From the NCBI GenBank assembly GCA_021791415.1, contig JAJYWQ010000032.1, positions 1 through 48,795 on the forward strand: a stretch of DNA of 48,795 nucleotides, written 5' to 3'. Below the pieces are notes generated by a model. The model was not told the origin of the DNA and ran no database searches. It saw only the letters and a list, made by a program, of their open reading frames with translations. This document shows, one piece after another, positions 7,906-16,921 of this stretch. A program made the position numbers and the translations under genes. Within the stretch, counting starts at the first letter, position 1. The number at the start of each line of letters is the position of its first letter. This DNA is from a bacterium. Lineage in GTDB: Bacteria; Chloroflexota; Dormibacteria; Aeolococcales; Bog-877.

Positions 7906-9093
7906 ATGCGTTTCGCGGAGCGGATGAGCCGCCTGGGCACCGAGAGCGCCTTCGAGGTTCTGGCCAAGGCCAAGCAGATCGAGGCCAGCGGCCGGTCCAT
8001 GATCCATCTGGAGATCGGGGAGCCGGACTTCTCCACCCCGGACAACATCGTCGAGTCGGCGTACTCGGCGATGCGCTCGGGGGCAACCCACTACACCCCG
8101 GCGGCGGGGCTGCCCGAGGTTCGAGAGGCCATCGCCGAGAGCGTGTCCGCCCGGGGCGGAGTCCCGGTGCGGGCGGATCAGGTGGTGGTGGTCCCCGGCT
8201 CCAAGAACATCCTCCACTTCCTGCTCCTGAGCTGCGTCGAGGAGGGGGACGAGGTGATCCTTCCCGACCCCGGGTACCCCGTCTACCGCTCGCTGACCGA
8301 CTTCGTCGGCGCCCGGGCGCGGCCGATCGCCCTCCGGGAGGAGAACGGGTTCGGGATGGACATGGATGAATTCGAGTCCATGATCACCCCACGCACCCGG
8401 CTGGTGATCATCAACTCCCCCCAGAACCCCACCGGGGGTGTCCTCAGCTCCGAGCAGCTGGACCGGCTGGCCGAGCTGGCCCAGCGCCACGACTTCCTTG
8501 TCCTCAGCGACGAGATCTACTCGCGCATCTGCTTCTCGGAGCTTCCCAGACCACTCTGGACCAGGGACGGGATGGCGGAGCGGACCGTGGTGCTGGACGG
8601 ACTCTCCAAGACCTACGCCATGTGCGGCTGGCGGCTGGGATATGGGGTGATGCCCCGGGAGCTGGCCCAGCGGATGGAGACCTTGATGATCAACACCAGC
8701 TCCTGCGCTGCCGCCTTCACCCAGCTGGCAGCCGTGGAGGCCCTCCGGGCTCCAGAGTCGGAGGTGGCCGTGGGCCAGATGGTGGCCGAGTTCCAGGCCC
8801 GGCGGGACCTGCTGGTGTCCGGGCTGAACAGCGTCCCCGGGATCCGCTGCCACCTGCCCTCCGCCTCCTTCTATGCCTTCCCCAACGTGGAGGGGACGGG
8901 GATCCCCAGCCGAGAGCTGGCCTCCCGGCTGCTGGAGGAGGCCGGGGTGGCGGTCCTCGCCGGAGAGGCCTTCGGAGATGCGGGTCGTGGGTACATCCGC
9001 CTGGCGTACACCGTTGGACGCCCAGCGCTGGAGAAGGCGGTGGAGCGCATCCGGGAGTTCGTGGCCAGCGCCTCCCCGGCCACCGTTTCGTGA
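7906..9093 (+). CDS. Class I/II pyridoxal-phosphate aminotransferase (aspartate aminotransferase fold)
   Basis: A 395-residue cytoplasmic fold type I aminotransferase. Seen: YTPAAGLPEVR near 63-73, NPTG at 174-177, SDEIYSR at 201-207 (PLP-binding Asp and Tyr), the Schiff-base Lys235 in DGLSKTYAMCGWRLGY, and an arginine in the C-terminal GYIRLAY that binds the substrate carboxylate. Closest in style to the broad group labelled aspartate, alanine or aromatic aminotransferases; substrate cannot be fixed. GGGAGG precedes the ATG. The next gene starts inside its stop codon (GTGA), so the two are co-translated. Confidence 0.9.
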   Translation: MRFAERMSRLGTESAFEVLAKAKQIEASGRSMIHLEIGEPDFSTPDNIVESAYSAMRSGATHYTPAAGLPEVREAIAESVSARGGVPVRADQVVVVPGSKNILHFLLLSCVEEGDEVILPDPGYPVYRSLTDFVGARARPIALREENGFGMDMDEFESMITPRTRLVIINSPQNPTGGVLSSEQLDRLAELAQRHDFLVLSDEIYSRICFSELPRPLWTRDGMAERTVVLDGLSKTYAMCGWRLGYGVMPRELAQRMETLMINTSSCAAAFTQLAAVEALRAPESEVAVGQMVAEFQARRDLLVSGLNSVPGIRCHLPSASFYAFPNVEGTGIPSRELASRLLEEAGVAVLAGEAFGDAGRGYIRLAYTVGRPALEKAVERIREFVASASPATVS

Positions 9094-9848
9094 CCGCTGC
9101 CGGAGGGCGTCGGCCCCTGGTGCTGATGCCGCTGCGTCCCGGTAGCCGGCCCGACCCGGAGGCGGGCATGGACGTCCCTCTCCAGACGGCGAACCAGGCC
9201 TACCTGGCGGCCCTTCAGGCGGCCGGAGCCACCCCCATCCTGGTCCCGCTCGACACCGGTGACCTGGATGGTCTGGAGTTCGCGGACGGGCTCCTTCTCC
9301 CCGGGGGCCTGGATGTCAACCCCCGCACGTACGGCGAACAGCCCCACCCCACCAGCGAGTGGGACGACCGGCTGGACGATCTGGAGTTCCGCCTCACCCG
9401 CTGGGCGCTGGAGCGGAGGCTGCCCATCCTGGGCATCTGCCGGGGCCTTCAGGTGCTCAACGTGGTCCTCGGCGGGAGCCTGGTCCAGGATCTCCCCAGT
9501 CAGTGCCCCCAAGGGGTCCAGCACCCCCGCCAGGGCCCCCGGTTCTCCCTGACCCACCACCTCACCCTGGTGCCCGGCGGCCGGCTGGCGGCGGCCGTGG
9601 GAGAGGATGAGGTCCCGGTGAACAGCCTGCACCACCAGGGTGTCGAGCGGCTGGCCCCTGGGCTCACCCCCTCGGCCCGCGCCGAGGACGGCCTCATAGA
9701 GGGGGTCGAGATGGAAGGAGATGGATGGGTGGTGGCCGTTCAGTTCCACCCAGAGGAGCTGTTCGCAACCCAGCCGTACGCCGCCCGGCTGTTCGAATCC
9801 TTCGTCGCCGCCTGCTCCGGGCGGGTCCCCACGGAGGTCCCGGCCTAA
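9090..9848 (+). CDS. Class I glutamine amidotransferase (peptidase C26, PuuD-like gamma-glutamyl hydrolase)
   Basis: A 252-residue hydrolase of the gamma-glutamyl-GABA hydrolase / C26 type. The nucleophile elbow GICRGLQVLN carries Cys117; the catalytic His220 and Glu222 are in VQFHPEE. The oxyanion-strand motif LPGGLDVNP and the NSLHHQG motif are typical of PuuD-like proteins, which cleave gamma-glutamyl amides. The start is the GTG overlapping the upstream TGA; the frame opens much earlier but that part is antisense-like. Coupling with an aminotransferase suggests amine or amino-acid breakdown, an inference. Ends 34 bases before the convergent ispG. Confidence 0.88.
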   Translation: MTAAGGRRPLVLMPLRPGSRPDPEAGMDVPLQTANQAYLAALQAAGATPILVPLDTGDLDGLEFADGLLLPGGLDVNPRTYGEQPHPTSEWDDRLDDLEFRLTRWALERRLPILGICRGLQVLNVVLGGSLVQDLPSQCPQGVQHPRQGPRFSLTHHLTLVPGGRLAAAVGEDEVPVNSLHHQGVERLAPGLTPSARAEDGLIEGVEMEGDGWVVAVQFHPEELFATQPYAARLFESFVAACSGRVPTEVPA

Positions 9849-9882
9849 AAGGCTCCCTGCCAGGCATGGCCGCCGCCGAAGC

Positions 9883-11019
9883 TCAGTCCCCGGGAATGCC
9901 CTCGGGCAGCTCGCGTCCGGCGGCGATCAGCTCCTGGTCCTCGTCGGCGATCCGATCGAGCTCTTTGATCAGGGAGTCGACCAGCTCGGACTCAGGCAGG
10001 GTGGCCACCACCTTGCCCTTGCGATAGAGGATCCCCTTCTGCCGGCCGCCGGCGATCCCGATGTCCGCGTGCATCCCCTCGCCGGGGCCGTTCACCACGC
10101 ACCCCATCACCGAGACGGTGATGGGGCGGCGCACCCGCTGTAGCGCCGTCTCTACCCGGGAGACCATCGGCATCATGTCGATCTCCAGCCGCCCGCAGGT
10201 GGGGCAGGCCACCAGGTTGGGCCCCGTGGGCCGCTCTTGGAGGTTGGCCAGGATCTGGCGTCCGACCCGTACCTCCTCCTCAGGCTGATCCACCAGGGAC
10301 ACCCGGATGGTGTCGCCGATCCCCTCCGCGAGCAGGATGCCGATCCCCATGGCACTCTTGATGGCCCCCGTGGAGGTGGGGCCGGCCTCGGTCAGCCCAA
10401 GGTGGATGGGGTAGCGGTTGGGAAGGCTGGCGAAGAGCCGGTTGGCAGCCAGGTTGGTGAGGACGTCGCTGGCCTTGAGGCTCACCTTGATGTCCTGGAA
10501 TCCCAGCTCCTCCAGGATCCCGATGTGGCCCAGGGCGGCGTCCACCATGCGCCGCGCCACGTCTTCGGGCCCCCCCTCCCCGCGGCCCCGAGCCAGCTGC
10601 TTGCGGTCGGGGAGGCTGCCGGCGTTCACTCCGATCCGGATCGGCACCCCCAGCTCCTGGCAGCGACGGGCGATCTCCGCGACCTTCTCGGGCTGGCGGA
10701 TGTTGCCGGGGTTGAGCCGGAGGCACTGGATGCCGGCGTCCAGCGCCATGAGGGCCAAGGGGGCGTCGTAGTGGATGTCGGCCACGATGGGAAGCCGGCT
10801 CCCCTTGACGATCTCCCGCAGCGCCACCCCGGCCTCCTCGGTGTCGCAGGTGACGCGGATCAGGTCGGCTCCCGCGTCCGCGGCTCTGGCGATCTGGTCC
10901 AGAGTCCCCGCGACGTCCTCGGTCGCTGTCTTGGTCATGGTCTGGACGCTGATCGGGGCCGCGCCCCCGATCACCACCGACCCGACCTTGATCGGCCTGG
11001 TCTTGCGGCGCTTGATCAC
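9883..11019 (-). CDS. ispG: 4-hydroxy-3-methylbut-2-enyl diphosphate synthase (flavodoxin/ferredoxin)
   Basis: Sixth enzyme step of the MEP isoprenoid pathway: reductive ring opening of MEcPP to HMBPP by a [4Fe-4S] enzyme. The 378-residue protein has the N-terminal TIM-barrel half (VQTMTKTAT, VTCDT, RLNPGN, HLGLTEAGP) and the iron-sulfur half with Cys272 and Cys275 (CPTCGR), Cys307 (MGCVVNGPGE) and Glu314. This is the short bacterial form. The GTG at 11019 overlaps the rseP stop as GTGA, which fixes the start; the open frame upstream is antisense-like. Last gene of the rpsB-to-ispG operon; dxr and uppS of the same pathway lie just upstream. Confidence 0.95.
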   Translation of the reverse strand: MIKRRKTRPIKVGSVVIGGAAPISVQTMTKTATEDVAGTLDQIARAADAGADLIRVTCDTEEAGVALREIVKGSRLPIVADIHYDAPLALMALDAGIQCLRLNPGNIRQPEKVAEIARRCQELGVPIRIGVNAGSLPDRKQLARGRGEGGPEDVARRMVDAALGHIGILEELGFQDIKVSLKASDVLTNLAANRLFASLPNRYPIHLGLTEAGPTSTGAIKSAMGIGILLAEGIGDTIRVSLVDQPEEEVRVGRQILANLQERPTGPNLVACPTCGRLEIDMMPMVSRVETALQRVRRPITVSVMGCVVNGPGEGMHADIGIAGGRQKGILYRKGKVVATLPESELVDSLIKELDRIADEDQELIAAGRELPEGIPGD

Positions 11020-12269
11020 CTGGTCAACCGGGAGATGTCGCCGAAGGTCACGTAGATGAAGAGCATCACCAACAAGGCTAACCCAACTGTGTGCACCGCC
11101 GCCTCCAGCCGGGGGCTCACCTGCCTTCGGCGCGCCGTCTCCAGGGCGATGAAGAAGAGGCGTCCCCCGTCCAGGAAGGGGACCGGCAGGAGGTTGAAGA
11201 GCCCGAGGTTGAGGCTGATGAGGCCGAGCAGGGTGGCGTAGACGGAGAGGGAGATCTGGGCCGCGATCGAGGTCTCCTGGGCGATGCCGACCGGGCCGGT
11301 GAGCTGCAGGTTGGGGTTGTGGTGGGGGGTGATCAGGGCCCAGAGGTTGACGAAGGTGGCGCCGATCTCCTGGGGCACCGTCCAGAACCCCACCGCCAGC
11401 GCCTGGTACCAGGGCATGGGGGCATCCCCCAGGCCAGGCAGGAGTGGGTTGCCGGCGGACGCCAGGTACCCCACCTGCCACTCCACCGGGAGCTGGGACC
11501 GGGGCACCTGGACCGTCCTGCGCTCTCTGCCCGAGAGGTAGGTGACCAGCAGCGCCCCGGAGCCGGGAAGGTTGGATGCCAGCTGCGCGGGCGGGGTGTG
11601 GGGGATCTGCCTGCCGTCAATGGCCACGATCTCGGCCTCCAGGGGGACCGGAGAATGGGCCTGGAGGCCGACCCAGTGCAGCTGAGGAGTGACCCGATAG
11701 GTGCGCGGCGCCCCTCCCCCCCACGGCCTCATCTCGACCCGGACCGGCCGCCCGGCCGCAGCCTGGATGAGGTCCCGGATGCGCACCAAGGAGGTGGTGG
11801 CGGTGCCATCCACCCCGGTGATCTGGTACCCGGCGGCGGGCGCCCCGGCCGCCGCCAGCCCGCCACCCCGCTGCACCTGTGGGGACGGGCCACCGGCGGC
11901 GGCGACCGCGGTGAAAAGAAGGCCCGCCAGCAGAAGGTTGGTAAGCCCGCCCGCCGCCAGCACCGCCGCCCGGCGGGCACGAGACGCCTTGAGGAACGCT
12001 CGGGGGCCGCCGCTGGCGGCGGGGTCCTCCAGCCCGGTCATCCCCGCCATGCGCACATACCCCCCGAAGGGAAGAAGGCGTAACGAATAGCGGGTCTCTC
12101 CGCGGGTGCGGCTGGCCAGCCGGGGCCCGAAGCCGATCGAGAACTCGTCGACCTGGATCCCCGACCACTTGGCAACGGCGAAGTGCCCAGCTTCGTGGAG
12201 CGAGATAACCACGAGGAGCATCAGCACGATGCCCCCCACGCTCTGCCAGGTGAAGGCGAACCCGGTCAC
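11016..12269 (-). CDS. rseP: Site-2 intramembrane metalloprotease RseP (M50)
   Basis: A 417-residue zinc protease in the cytoplasmic membrane that cuts transmembrane segments of anti-sigma factors and leftover signal peptides. HEAGH at 25-29 lies in the first helix and the second metal motif LPVPFLDGG ends at 369; the DGG Asp is the third ligand. Between them is an extracytoplasmic part with PDZ-like sequence (YQITGVDGTATTSLVRIRDL and a second AEIVAIDGRQIP copy), so two PDZ-like units may be present. Starts at GTG overlapping the dxr stop (GTGA). The dxr-rseP-ispG order is common in bacteria. Confidence 0.93.
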   Translation of the reverse strand: MTGFAFTWQSVGGIVLMLLVVISLHEAGHFAVAKWSGIQVDEFSIGFGPRLASRTRGETRYSLRLLPFGGYVRMAGMTGLEDPAASGGPRAFLKASRARRAAVLAAGGLTNLLLAGLLFTAVAAAGGPSPQVQRGGGLAAAGAPAAGYQITGVDGTATTSLVRIRDLIQAAAGRPVRVEMRPWGGGAPRTYRVTPQLHWVGLQAHSPVPLEAEIVAIDGRQIPHTPPAQLASNLPGSGALLVTYLSGRERRTVQVPRSQLPVEWQVGYLASAGNPLLPGLGDAPMPWYQALAVGFWTVPQEIGATFVNLWALITPHHNPNLQLTGPVGIAQETSIAAQISLSVYATLLGLISLNLGLFNLLPVPFLDGGRLFFIALETARRRQVSPRLEAAVHTVGLALLVMLFIYVTFGDISRLTR

Positions 12270-13441
12270 GGCCGCCGACCCCCCGTGGCACCGCGGCGGT
12301 CCATCTGGCCCACCATCTCGGCGGCCATGGTCCGTCCAAAGGCATCGGCCGCCAGGACGTCCTCCAGGGTTGTCGGGGGAGCGCCGGCGTACGAGCCGGT
12401 CACCTCGGATACCAGCTCCACCATCTCCCCGAAGCGCAGCTCGCCGCGCAGGAAGGCGGCCACCGCAACCTCGTTGGCGGCGTTCATCACCGCCGGTGCC
12501 CCTCCGCCGCGGATCGCCGCCTCGCGGGCCAGGCTGAGGGCGGGGAAGCGGCTGGGGTCCGGCTCCTCGAACTCCAGCCTGCCTGCCGACGCCAGATCCA
12601 GAGGAGGGACCACCCCCGGCAGCCGCCTTCCGCCGGAGAGGGCCAGAGCGATGGGGGCGCGCATGTCGGCCACCCCCAGCTGGGCCACCATGGTCCCGTC
12701 ACAGAACTCCACGGCGGAGTGGACGGCGCTCTGGGGGTGGATCACCACCGAGATCCTGGAGTAGGGGATCGCGAAGAGGAAGTGGGCCTCGATCACCTCC
12801 AGCCCCTTGTTCATCATCGTGGCGCTGTCCACGGTCACCTTGGGCCCCATCCTCCAATTGGGGTGGGCCAGGGCCATCTCCGGGGTCACGTCCTGCAGCC
12901 CGGCCAGCGGAGCTGTGCGGAACGGGCCGCCACTGGCCGTGAGCCAGAGGCGCACCACATCCTGGGCGGACTCCCCGCGCAGGCACTGCCAGATCGCCGA
13001 ATGCTCGCTGTCCACGGGCACGATCTCGGCGCCCGACCTGCGGGCGGCGGCGGTGACCAGGTCTCCCGCCATCACCAAGACCTCCTTGGTGGCGATGGCC
13101 AGCCGGCAGGGTCGATGCAGGGCTTCCAGGGTGGGGAGGAGGGCGGCGGCCCCTCCACCGGCCACCAGCACCACATCGGCGCGCGGGTCGGCGGCCAGCT
13201 GGCATGCGGCGTCCTCGCCAACCCAGACTCCGGACGGCACCGGCCCTTGGGGGTCGACCACCACACACGCCACCCCGGGGAAGGGGCGCAGCGCCGCCTG
13301 GAGAGCTGTCGTCCTTTGCCCGGCCACGGCCCCCAGCAGCTCGAACTCCTCGGGGTAGCGGGAGATGACCTCCAGCGCCTGGCTCCCAATCGACCCGGTG
13401 GCACCCAGCACCACGACTCGGGTCCGTCTAGCGGAGGGCAC
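12266..13441 (-). CDS. dxr: 1-deoxy-D-xylulose 5-phosphate reductoisomerase
   Basis: Second step of the MEP pathway: NADPH-dependent conversion of DXP to MEP. The NADPH-binding motif LGATGSIGSQALE begins near residue 12; further family motifs are EVLVMAGDLV, PVDSEHSAIWQCL (metal-binding Asp and Glu), a TVDSATMMNKGLEVIEAHFLF block and IHPQSAVHSAVEF. With the GTG at 13441 the protein has 391 residues, normal for the family, and overlaps the end of cdsA by 14 bases. The frame opens to 13516 but that part has no homology. A start a few codons later in VVVLGATG cannot be ruled out. Confidence 0.94.
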   Translation of the reverse strand: MPSARRTRVVVLGATGSIGSQALEVISRYPEEFELLGAVAGQRTTALQAALRPFPGVACVVVDPQGPVPSGVWVGEDAACQLAADPRADVVLVAGGGAAALLPTLEALHRPCRLAIATKEVLVMAGDLVTAAARRSGAEIVPVDSEHSAIWQCLRGESAQDVVRLWLTASGGPFRTAPLAGLQDVTPEMALAHPNWRMGPKVTVDSATMMNKGLEVIEAHFLFAIPYSRISVVIHPQSAVHSAVEFCDGTMVAQLGVADMRAPIALALSGGRRLPGVVPPLDLASAGRLEFEEPDPSRFPALSLAREAAIRGGGAPAVMNAANEVAVAAFLRGELRFGEMVELVSEVTGSYAGAPPTTLEDVLAADAFGRTMAAEMVGQMDRRGATGGRRP

Positions 13442-14237
13442 CGGCCGCCACCAGCAGGGAGTACATGACCGGGGCCACGAAGAGCAGGCTGTCCACCCGG
13501 TCCAGTATGCCGCCATGTCCGGGAATCAGCCTTCCGGAATCCTTGACTCCCAGCTCACGCTTGAGCTGGGACTCCGCCAGGTCGCCGGCGATGGCCGCCA
13601 AGGAGCAGGTGGCGGCCACCAGTGCGGCCACCGACCAGGAGAGTCCGGGAAGCGCCAGCGGCAGGAGAGCCGTCACCGCCAACGCGGGAAGGAGGAAGCC
13701 GGCGGCGGCGCCCTCCCAGGTCTTGGAGGGGCTGATGCGCGGGAAGAAGGGGTGGCGCCCGAGGCGGGAGCCCACCAGATAGGCCCCGGTGTCCCCCAGC
13801 ACCGACACCCCCACCGCCAGGAGGACCATCTCCACACCCCGGGAGTGGGCGCTCCGGTACAGGAGGGGCAGGAACCCGGCCAGGTAGCCGATCCAGACCG
13901 CTCCCCCAAATGCCACCGCCCAGCGCGCCACCGGCCGGCTTTCGGGGCGGGAGAGCAGCGTCAGGGCCAGCCCCGCCAGGGCCCCGGCGGAGAGGCCTAG
14001 GCCGGCGGCGGGCACCGTCGGGTAGGCGTAGCGGAGCACCCAGAACGCCGAGAGCGGGGCCAGGACGAGCAGGTTGGGCAGGAGCCCCGCTCCCCGCCAG
14101 AGCCGTCGGTACTCAAGCAGCCCCAGGGCGGCCACCAGGACCACCAGCGCCGCCAGATACCCCGAGCCCATCTCCAACGCGACGCCCAGGACCGCCAGCA
14201 GAGCGATCCCGCTGGCGGTCCGGACCAAGAGCCTCAA
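13428..14237 (-). CDS. cdsA: Phosphatidate cytidylyltransferase
   Basis: Makes CDP-diacylglycerol from phosphatidate and CTP at the membrane, the branch point to phosphatidylglycerol and other phospholipids. The 269-residue protein has about seven hydrophobic helices and the C-terminal signature with GDTGAYLVGSRLGRHPF, SPSKTWEG and the metal-binding GDLAESQLKRELGVKDSG plus LPGHGG-like IPGHGGILDRVDS. Starts at a TTG that overlaps the uppS stop as TTGA, one of several such overlaps in this operon. Confidence 0.95.
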   Translation of the reverse strand: MRLLVRTASGIALLAVLGVALEMGSGYLAALVVLVAALGLLEYRRLWRGAGLLPNLLVLAPLSAFWVLRYAYPTVPAAGLGLSAGALAGLALTLLSRPESRPVARWAVAFGGAVWIGYLAGFLPLLYRSAHSRGVEMVLLAVGVSVLGDTGAYLVGSRLGRHPFFPRISPSKTWEGAAAGFLLPALAVTALLPLALPGLSWSVAALVAATCSLAAIAGDLAESQLKRELGVKDSGRLIPGHGGILDRVDSLLFVAPVMYSLLVAAGALR

Positions 14238-14944
14238 TCGAGCTCCGGGACCCCGCCGAAGCGGCGGACCCGAACGGCGTAGTCGGCCAGGGCGGCCTCC
14301 AGGTCGGCAGCCCCGAAGTCGGGCCAGAGGGTCTGGGTGACGTACAGCTCGGCGTAGGCCGCCTGCCAGATGAGGAAGTTGCTGGTCCGGAGTTCTCCGG
14401 CGGTGCGGATTATGAGGTCGGGATCGGGCAGGCCCGCGGTGTAAAGGTGAGCGGCGAGCATCTCCTCGTCCAACTGGCGGAGGTCCTGTCCCGCCCGGGC
14501 CAGGGAGCGGACAGCATCCACGATCTCCGCCCTGCCCCCGTAGTTGATGGCCACGTTCAGGGCGCCCCGGGCGTTCTCGCGGGTGCGCGCCTCCGCCTCC
14601 TCCACCAGTCGGCAGAGCCGCGCCGACAGCCGTTCACGGCGGCCGATGACCCGGATGCGCACCCCGTTCTGGTGGAGCTCGTCCACCTCCTCCTGCAGGG
14701 TCTGCTCGAAGAGGCGCATCAGGGTCGCCACCTCGTACCGGGGGCGGGACCAGTTCTCGGTGGAGAAGGCAAAGAGGGTAAGGTGATGGACCCCGGCCCG
14801 ATCAGCCGCCTCCATCACTCGCCGGATGGCCCGGATCCCGGCTCGGTGTCCCTCGGTGCGCCGCTGACCGCGCTGCCGCGCCCAGCGCCCGTTGCCGTCC
14901 ATGATGATCCCGATGTGGGCGGGCAAGGCCGCGCGCTCAGCCAC
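14234..14944 (-). CDS. uppS: Isoprenyl (undecaprenyl) diphosphate synthase, cis type
   Basis: Condenses isopentenyl diphosphate onto farnesyl diphosphate to make the C50-C55 lipid carrier for cell-wall glycan. The 236-residue protein has the Mg-binding Asp16 in IGIIMDGNGRWARQRG, the FAFSTENW motif, NYGGRAEIVDA and the C-terminal RTAGELRTSNFLIWQ and YVTQTLWPDF motifs. The usual RTSGExRLSNFLLWQ reads RTAGELRTSNF here. GTG start 15 bases after frr. Chain length cannot be told from sequence alone. Confidence 0.95.
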   Translation of the reverse strand: MAERAALPAHIGIIMDGNGRWARQRGQRRTEGHRAGIRAIRRVMEAADRAGVHHLTLFAFSTENWSRPRYEVATLMRLFEQTLQEEVDELHQNGVRIRVIGRRERLSARLCRLVEEAEARTRENARGALNVAINYGGRAEIVDAVRSLARAGQDLRQLDEEMLAAHLYTAGLPDPDLIIRTAGELRTSNFLIWQAAYAELYVTQTLWPDFGAADLEAALADYAVRVRRFGGVPELD

Positions 14945-14959
14945 CGCCCGAATCCCCGT

Positions 14960-15517
14960 TCACACCTCGAGCAGCTCGACTTCCTTTCGTCGGGCGATCT
15001 CCTCCACCCGCTCCACCTGGCGGTCCGTGATCCGCTGCAGGTCGCTGTGGGCGCGCTGGGCCTGGTCCTCGGAGATCTCCCCATCGTGCTCCAGCTTGCG
15101 CAGCCGCTCCAGGTCGTCCCGGCGGATGTTGCGGATGGCGACCTTGGCCTCCTCGGAGCGCTGCTTGACGAGGCGCACGAACTCCCGGCGCCGCTCCTCG
15201 TTGAGCGGGGGAACGGGCACCCTGATCACCTGGCCGTCGTTGCTGGGGTTGAGCCCCAGCTCGCTGCGCTGCAGCGCCCGCTCGATGGCCGCGATGAGGT
15301 GCCGGTCCCAGGGCTGGACCAGGATCATGTGGGGCTCTGGCGCCGAGAGGCTGGCCACCTGGTTGATCGGCACCTGGCTCTCGTAGGCGTCGACCTTGAC
15401 GTGCTCGATCAGAGCCGGAGAGGCTCGACCCGTGCGGATCGAGGCCAGCTCGCGCTGCAGGGCGTCCAGGCTCTTGGCCATCCGCTCCTCCGCGGCGCGC
15501 AGCAGGTCCGCACTCAC
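14960..15517 (-). CDS. frr: Ribosome recycling factor
   Basis: Splits post-termination ribosomes together with EF-G. The 185-residue protein has normal length and the family's three-helix-bundle sequence: [32 protein letters not shown] at the N terminus and the C-terminal VAIRNIRRD and [17 protein letters not shown] stretches. The GTG start overlaps the pyrH stop (GTGA). Normal rpsB-tsf-pyrH-frr order. Confidence 0.96.
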   Translation of the reverse strand: MSADLLRAAEERMAKSLDALQRELASIRTGRASPALIEHVKVDAYESQVPINQVASLSAPEPHMILVQPWDRHLIAAIERALQRSELGLNPSNDGQVIRVPVPPLNEERRREFVRLVKQRSEEAKVAIRNIRRDDLERLRKLEHDGEISEDQAQRAHSDLQRITDRQVERVEEIARRKEVELLEV

Positions 15518-16293
15518 CCCACGTGCTCCTGGTCTGTGACCAAGGTGCCGACCCGCTCGCCACTCACCGCCCGGGCCAGGTTGCCGGGGGTGAAGAGGTC
15601 CAGGACCAGGAGAGGGAGGCGGTTGTCCATGCAGAGGGTGATCGCCGTGTTGTCCATCACCTGCAGCCCCCGGTTGAGGACGTCGAGGTAGGAGATGGTC
15701 TCGAACCGCTCGGCGTTGGCGTCCTTGGTGGGGTCGGCGCTGTAGATCCCGTCGACCCGGGTGGCCTTGATGAGCACGTCGGCACCTATCTCGGCAGCTC
15801 GCAGTGCCGCCGGGGTGTCGGTGGTGAAGAAGGGATTGCCCGAGCCGGCGCAGAACACCACCACCCTCCCCTTCTCCAGATGGCGGATGGCCCGCCCCCG
15901 GATGTATGGCTCGGCCACCTGGTGCATCTCGATGGCGGTCTGAACCCGGGTGGGCATGCCGTGCGCCTCAAGGGCGTCGCGGAGGGCGAGTCCGTTGATC
16001 ACGGTTCCCAGCATCCCCATCAGGTCCGCGGTGACCCGATTCATCCCCCGCCGGGCTCCCGCCAGCCCGCGGAAGATGTTGCCGCCCCCCATCATCACCG
16101 CTATCTCGGTGCCCAGCTGGTGCGCGGCCTGCAGCTCGATGGCCACCGTGTCCAGGACCAGCGGGTCTATGCCGTAGCCGCCGTCCCCAACCAGGGCCTC
16201 CCCGCTGAGCTTGATGACCACCCGCCGATAGCGGGCAGGGGGACGCTGCCGGTCCTGGCCCGCCACCCCGGTGAGGGGCATGGCCTCAACCAC
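15514..16293 (-). CDS. pyrH: UMP kinase
   Basis: Phosphorylates UMP to UDP in pyrimidine synthesis; hexameric amino-acid-kinase fold. Motifs: [11 protein letters not shown] at the phosphate-binding N terminus, [55 protein letters not shown] and VDGIYSADP. 259 residues from the GTG at 16293, which has GGAGG five bases upstream; an ATG at 16281 would shorten it by four residues and also has a GAGG. Overlaps the end of tsf by eight bases. Confidence 0.96.
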   Translation of the reverse strand: MVEAMPLTGVAGQDRQRPPARYRRVVIKLSGEALVGDGGYGIDPLVLDTVAIELQAAHQLGTEIAVMMGGGNIFRGLAGARRGMNRVTADLMGMLGTVINGLALRDALEAHGMPTRVQTAIEMHQVAEPYIRGRAIRHLEKGRVVVFCAGSGNPFFTTDTPAALRAAEIGADVLIKATRVDGIYSADPTKDANAERFETISYLDVLNRGLQVMDNTAITLCMDNRLPLLVLDLFTPGNLARAVSGERVGTLVTDQEHVG

Positions 16294-16921
16294 CTACGCC
16301 TCCCTCGGCCCTCTCGCCCAAGGGGAAGCGGGCGAAGCGGGCCACCGAAATGTTCTCTCCGGTTGAGGCGATCGTCTCCTTGATCACCTCCTCCACGCGC
16401 CGGGCCCTCTTGCCGGCGTCGTCCCGGATCCAGGGTTGCTCGTAGAGGCAGACCGTCTCCAACCACTTGCGCAACTTCCCTTCGACGATCTGGTCTACCC
16501 GGGCCGCGTCCCGACCCTCGGCCGCGGCCTGCTGGCGGTAGATCTCCCTCTCGTGTTCCAGCACCTCCGAGGGGACATCCTCCCGGCGGATCCAGCGTGG
16601 ACCGAGGCTGGCCACCTGCAGAGCCAGGTCGTGGACCAGCGCCTTGAACTCGTCCGTACGGGCCACGAAGTCGCTCTCGCAGTTGACCTCCAGGAGGACC
16701 CCCAGCCGCCCGCCGGGGTGGATGTAGGAGTCCACCAGACCCTCGCGGGTCTCTCGCTCGGCCTTCTTCTCCGCCGAGGCGAGACCCTTGGTTCGAAGCA
16801 GGTCACGGGCACGGTCGAAGTCACCAGCCGAGTCGACCAGGGCGCGCTTGACGTCCATGATCCCCGCCCCGGTCTGCTGTCGCAGCTGGCGCACCAGCTC
16901 CGCCGAGATCTCCTGGCTCAC
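16286..16921 (-). CDS. tsf: Elongation factor Ts, short form
   Basis: Nucleotide exchange factor for EF-Tu. The N-terminal UBA-like domain ([20 protein letters not shown]) and the core motif [13 protein letters not shown] are clear, and a coiled part leads to the C-terminal RFARFPLGE. At 211 residues it is the short type seen in thermophiles and several Terrabacteria, lacking one core repeat of the 280-residue form. GTG start overlapping the rpsB stop (GTGA). Confidence 0.96.
   Translation of the reverse strand: MSQEISAELVRQLRQQTGAGIMDVKRALVDSAGDFDRARDLLRTKGLASAEKKAERETREGLVDSYIHPGGRLGVLLEVNCESDFVARTDEFKALVHDLALQVASLGPRWIRREDVPSEVLEHEREIYRQQAAAEGRDAARVDQIVEGKLRKWLETVCLYEQPWIRDDAGKRARRVEEVIKETIASTGENISVARFARFPLGERAEGGVGG

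Noticed and set aside
9791-9800. GTTCGAATCC, like a tRNA T-arm
   Set aside because: It lies in the amidotransferase coding frame and no acceptor or anticodon arm can be drawn around it.
13910-15691. 593-residue plus-strand open frame
   Set aside because: Covers cdsA, uppS and frr on the other strand; no motifs of its own.
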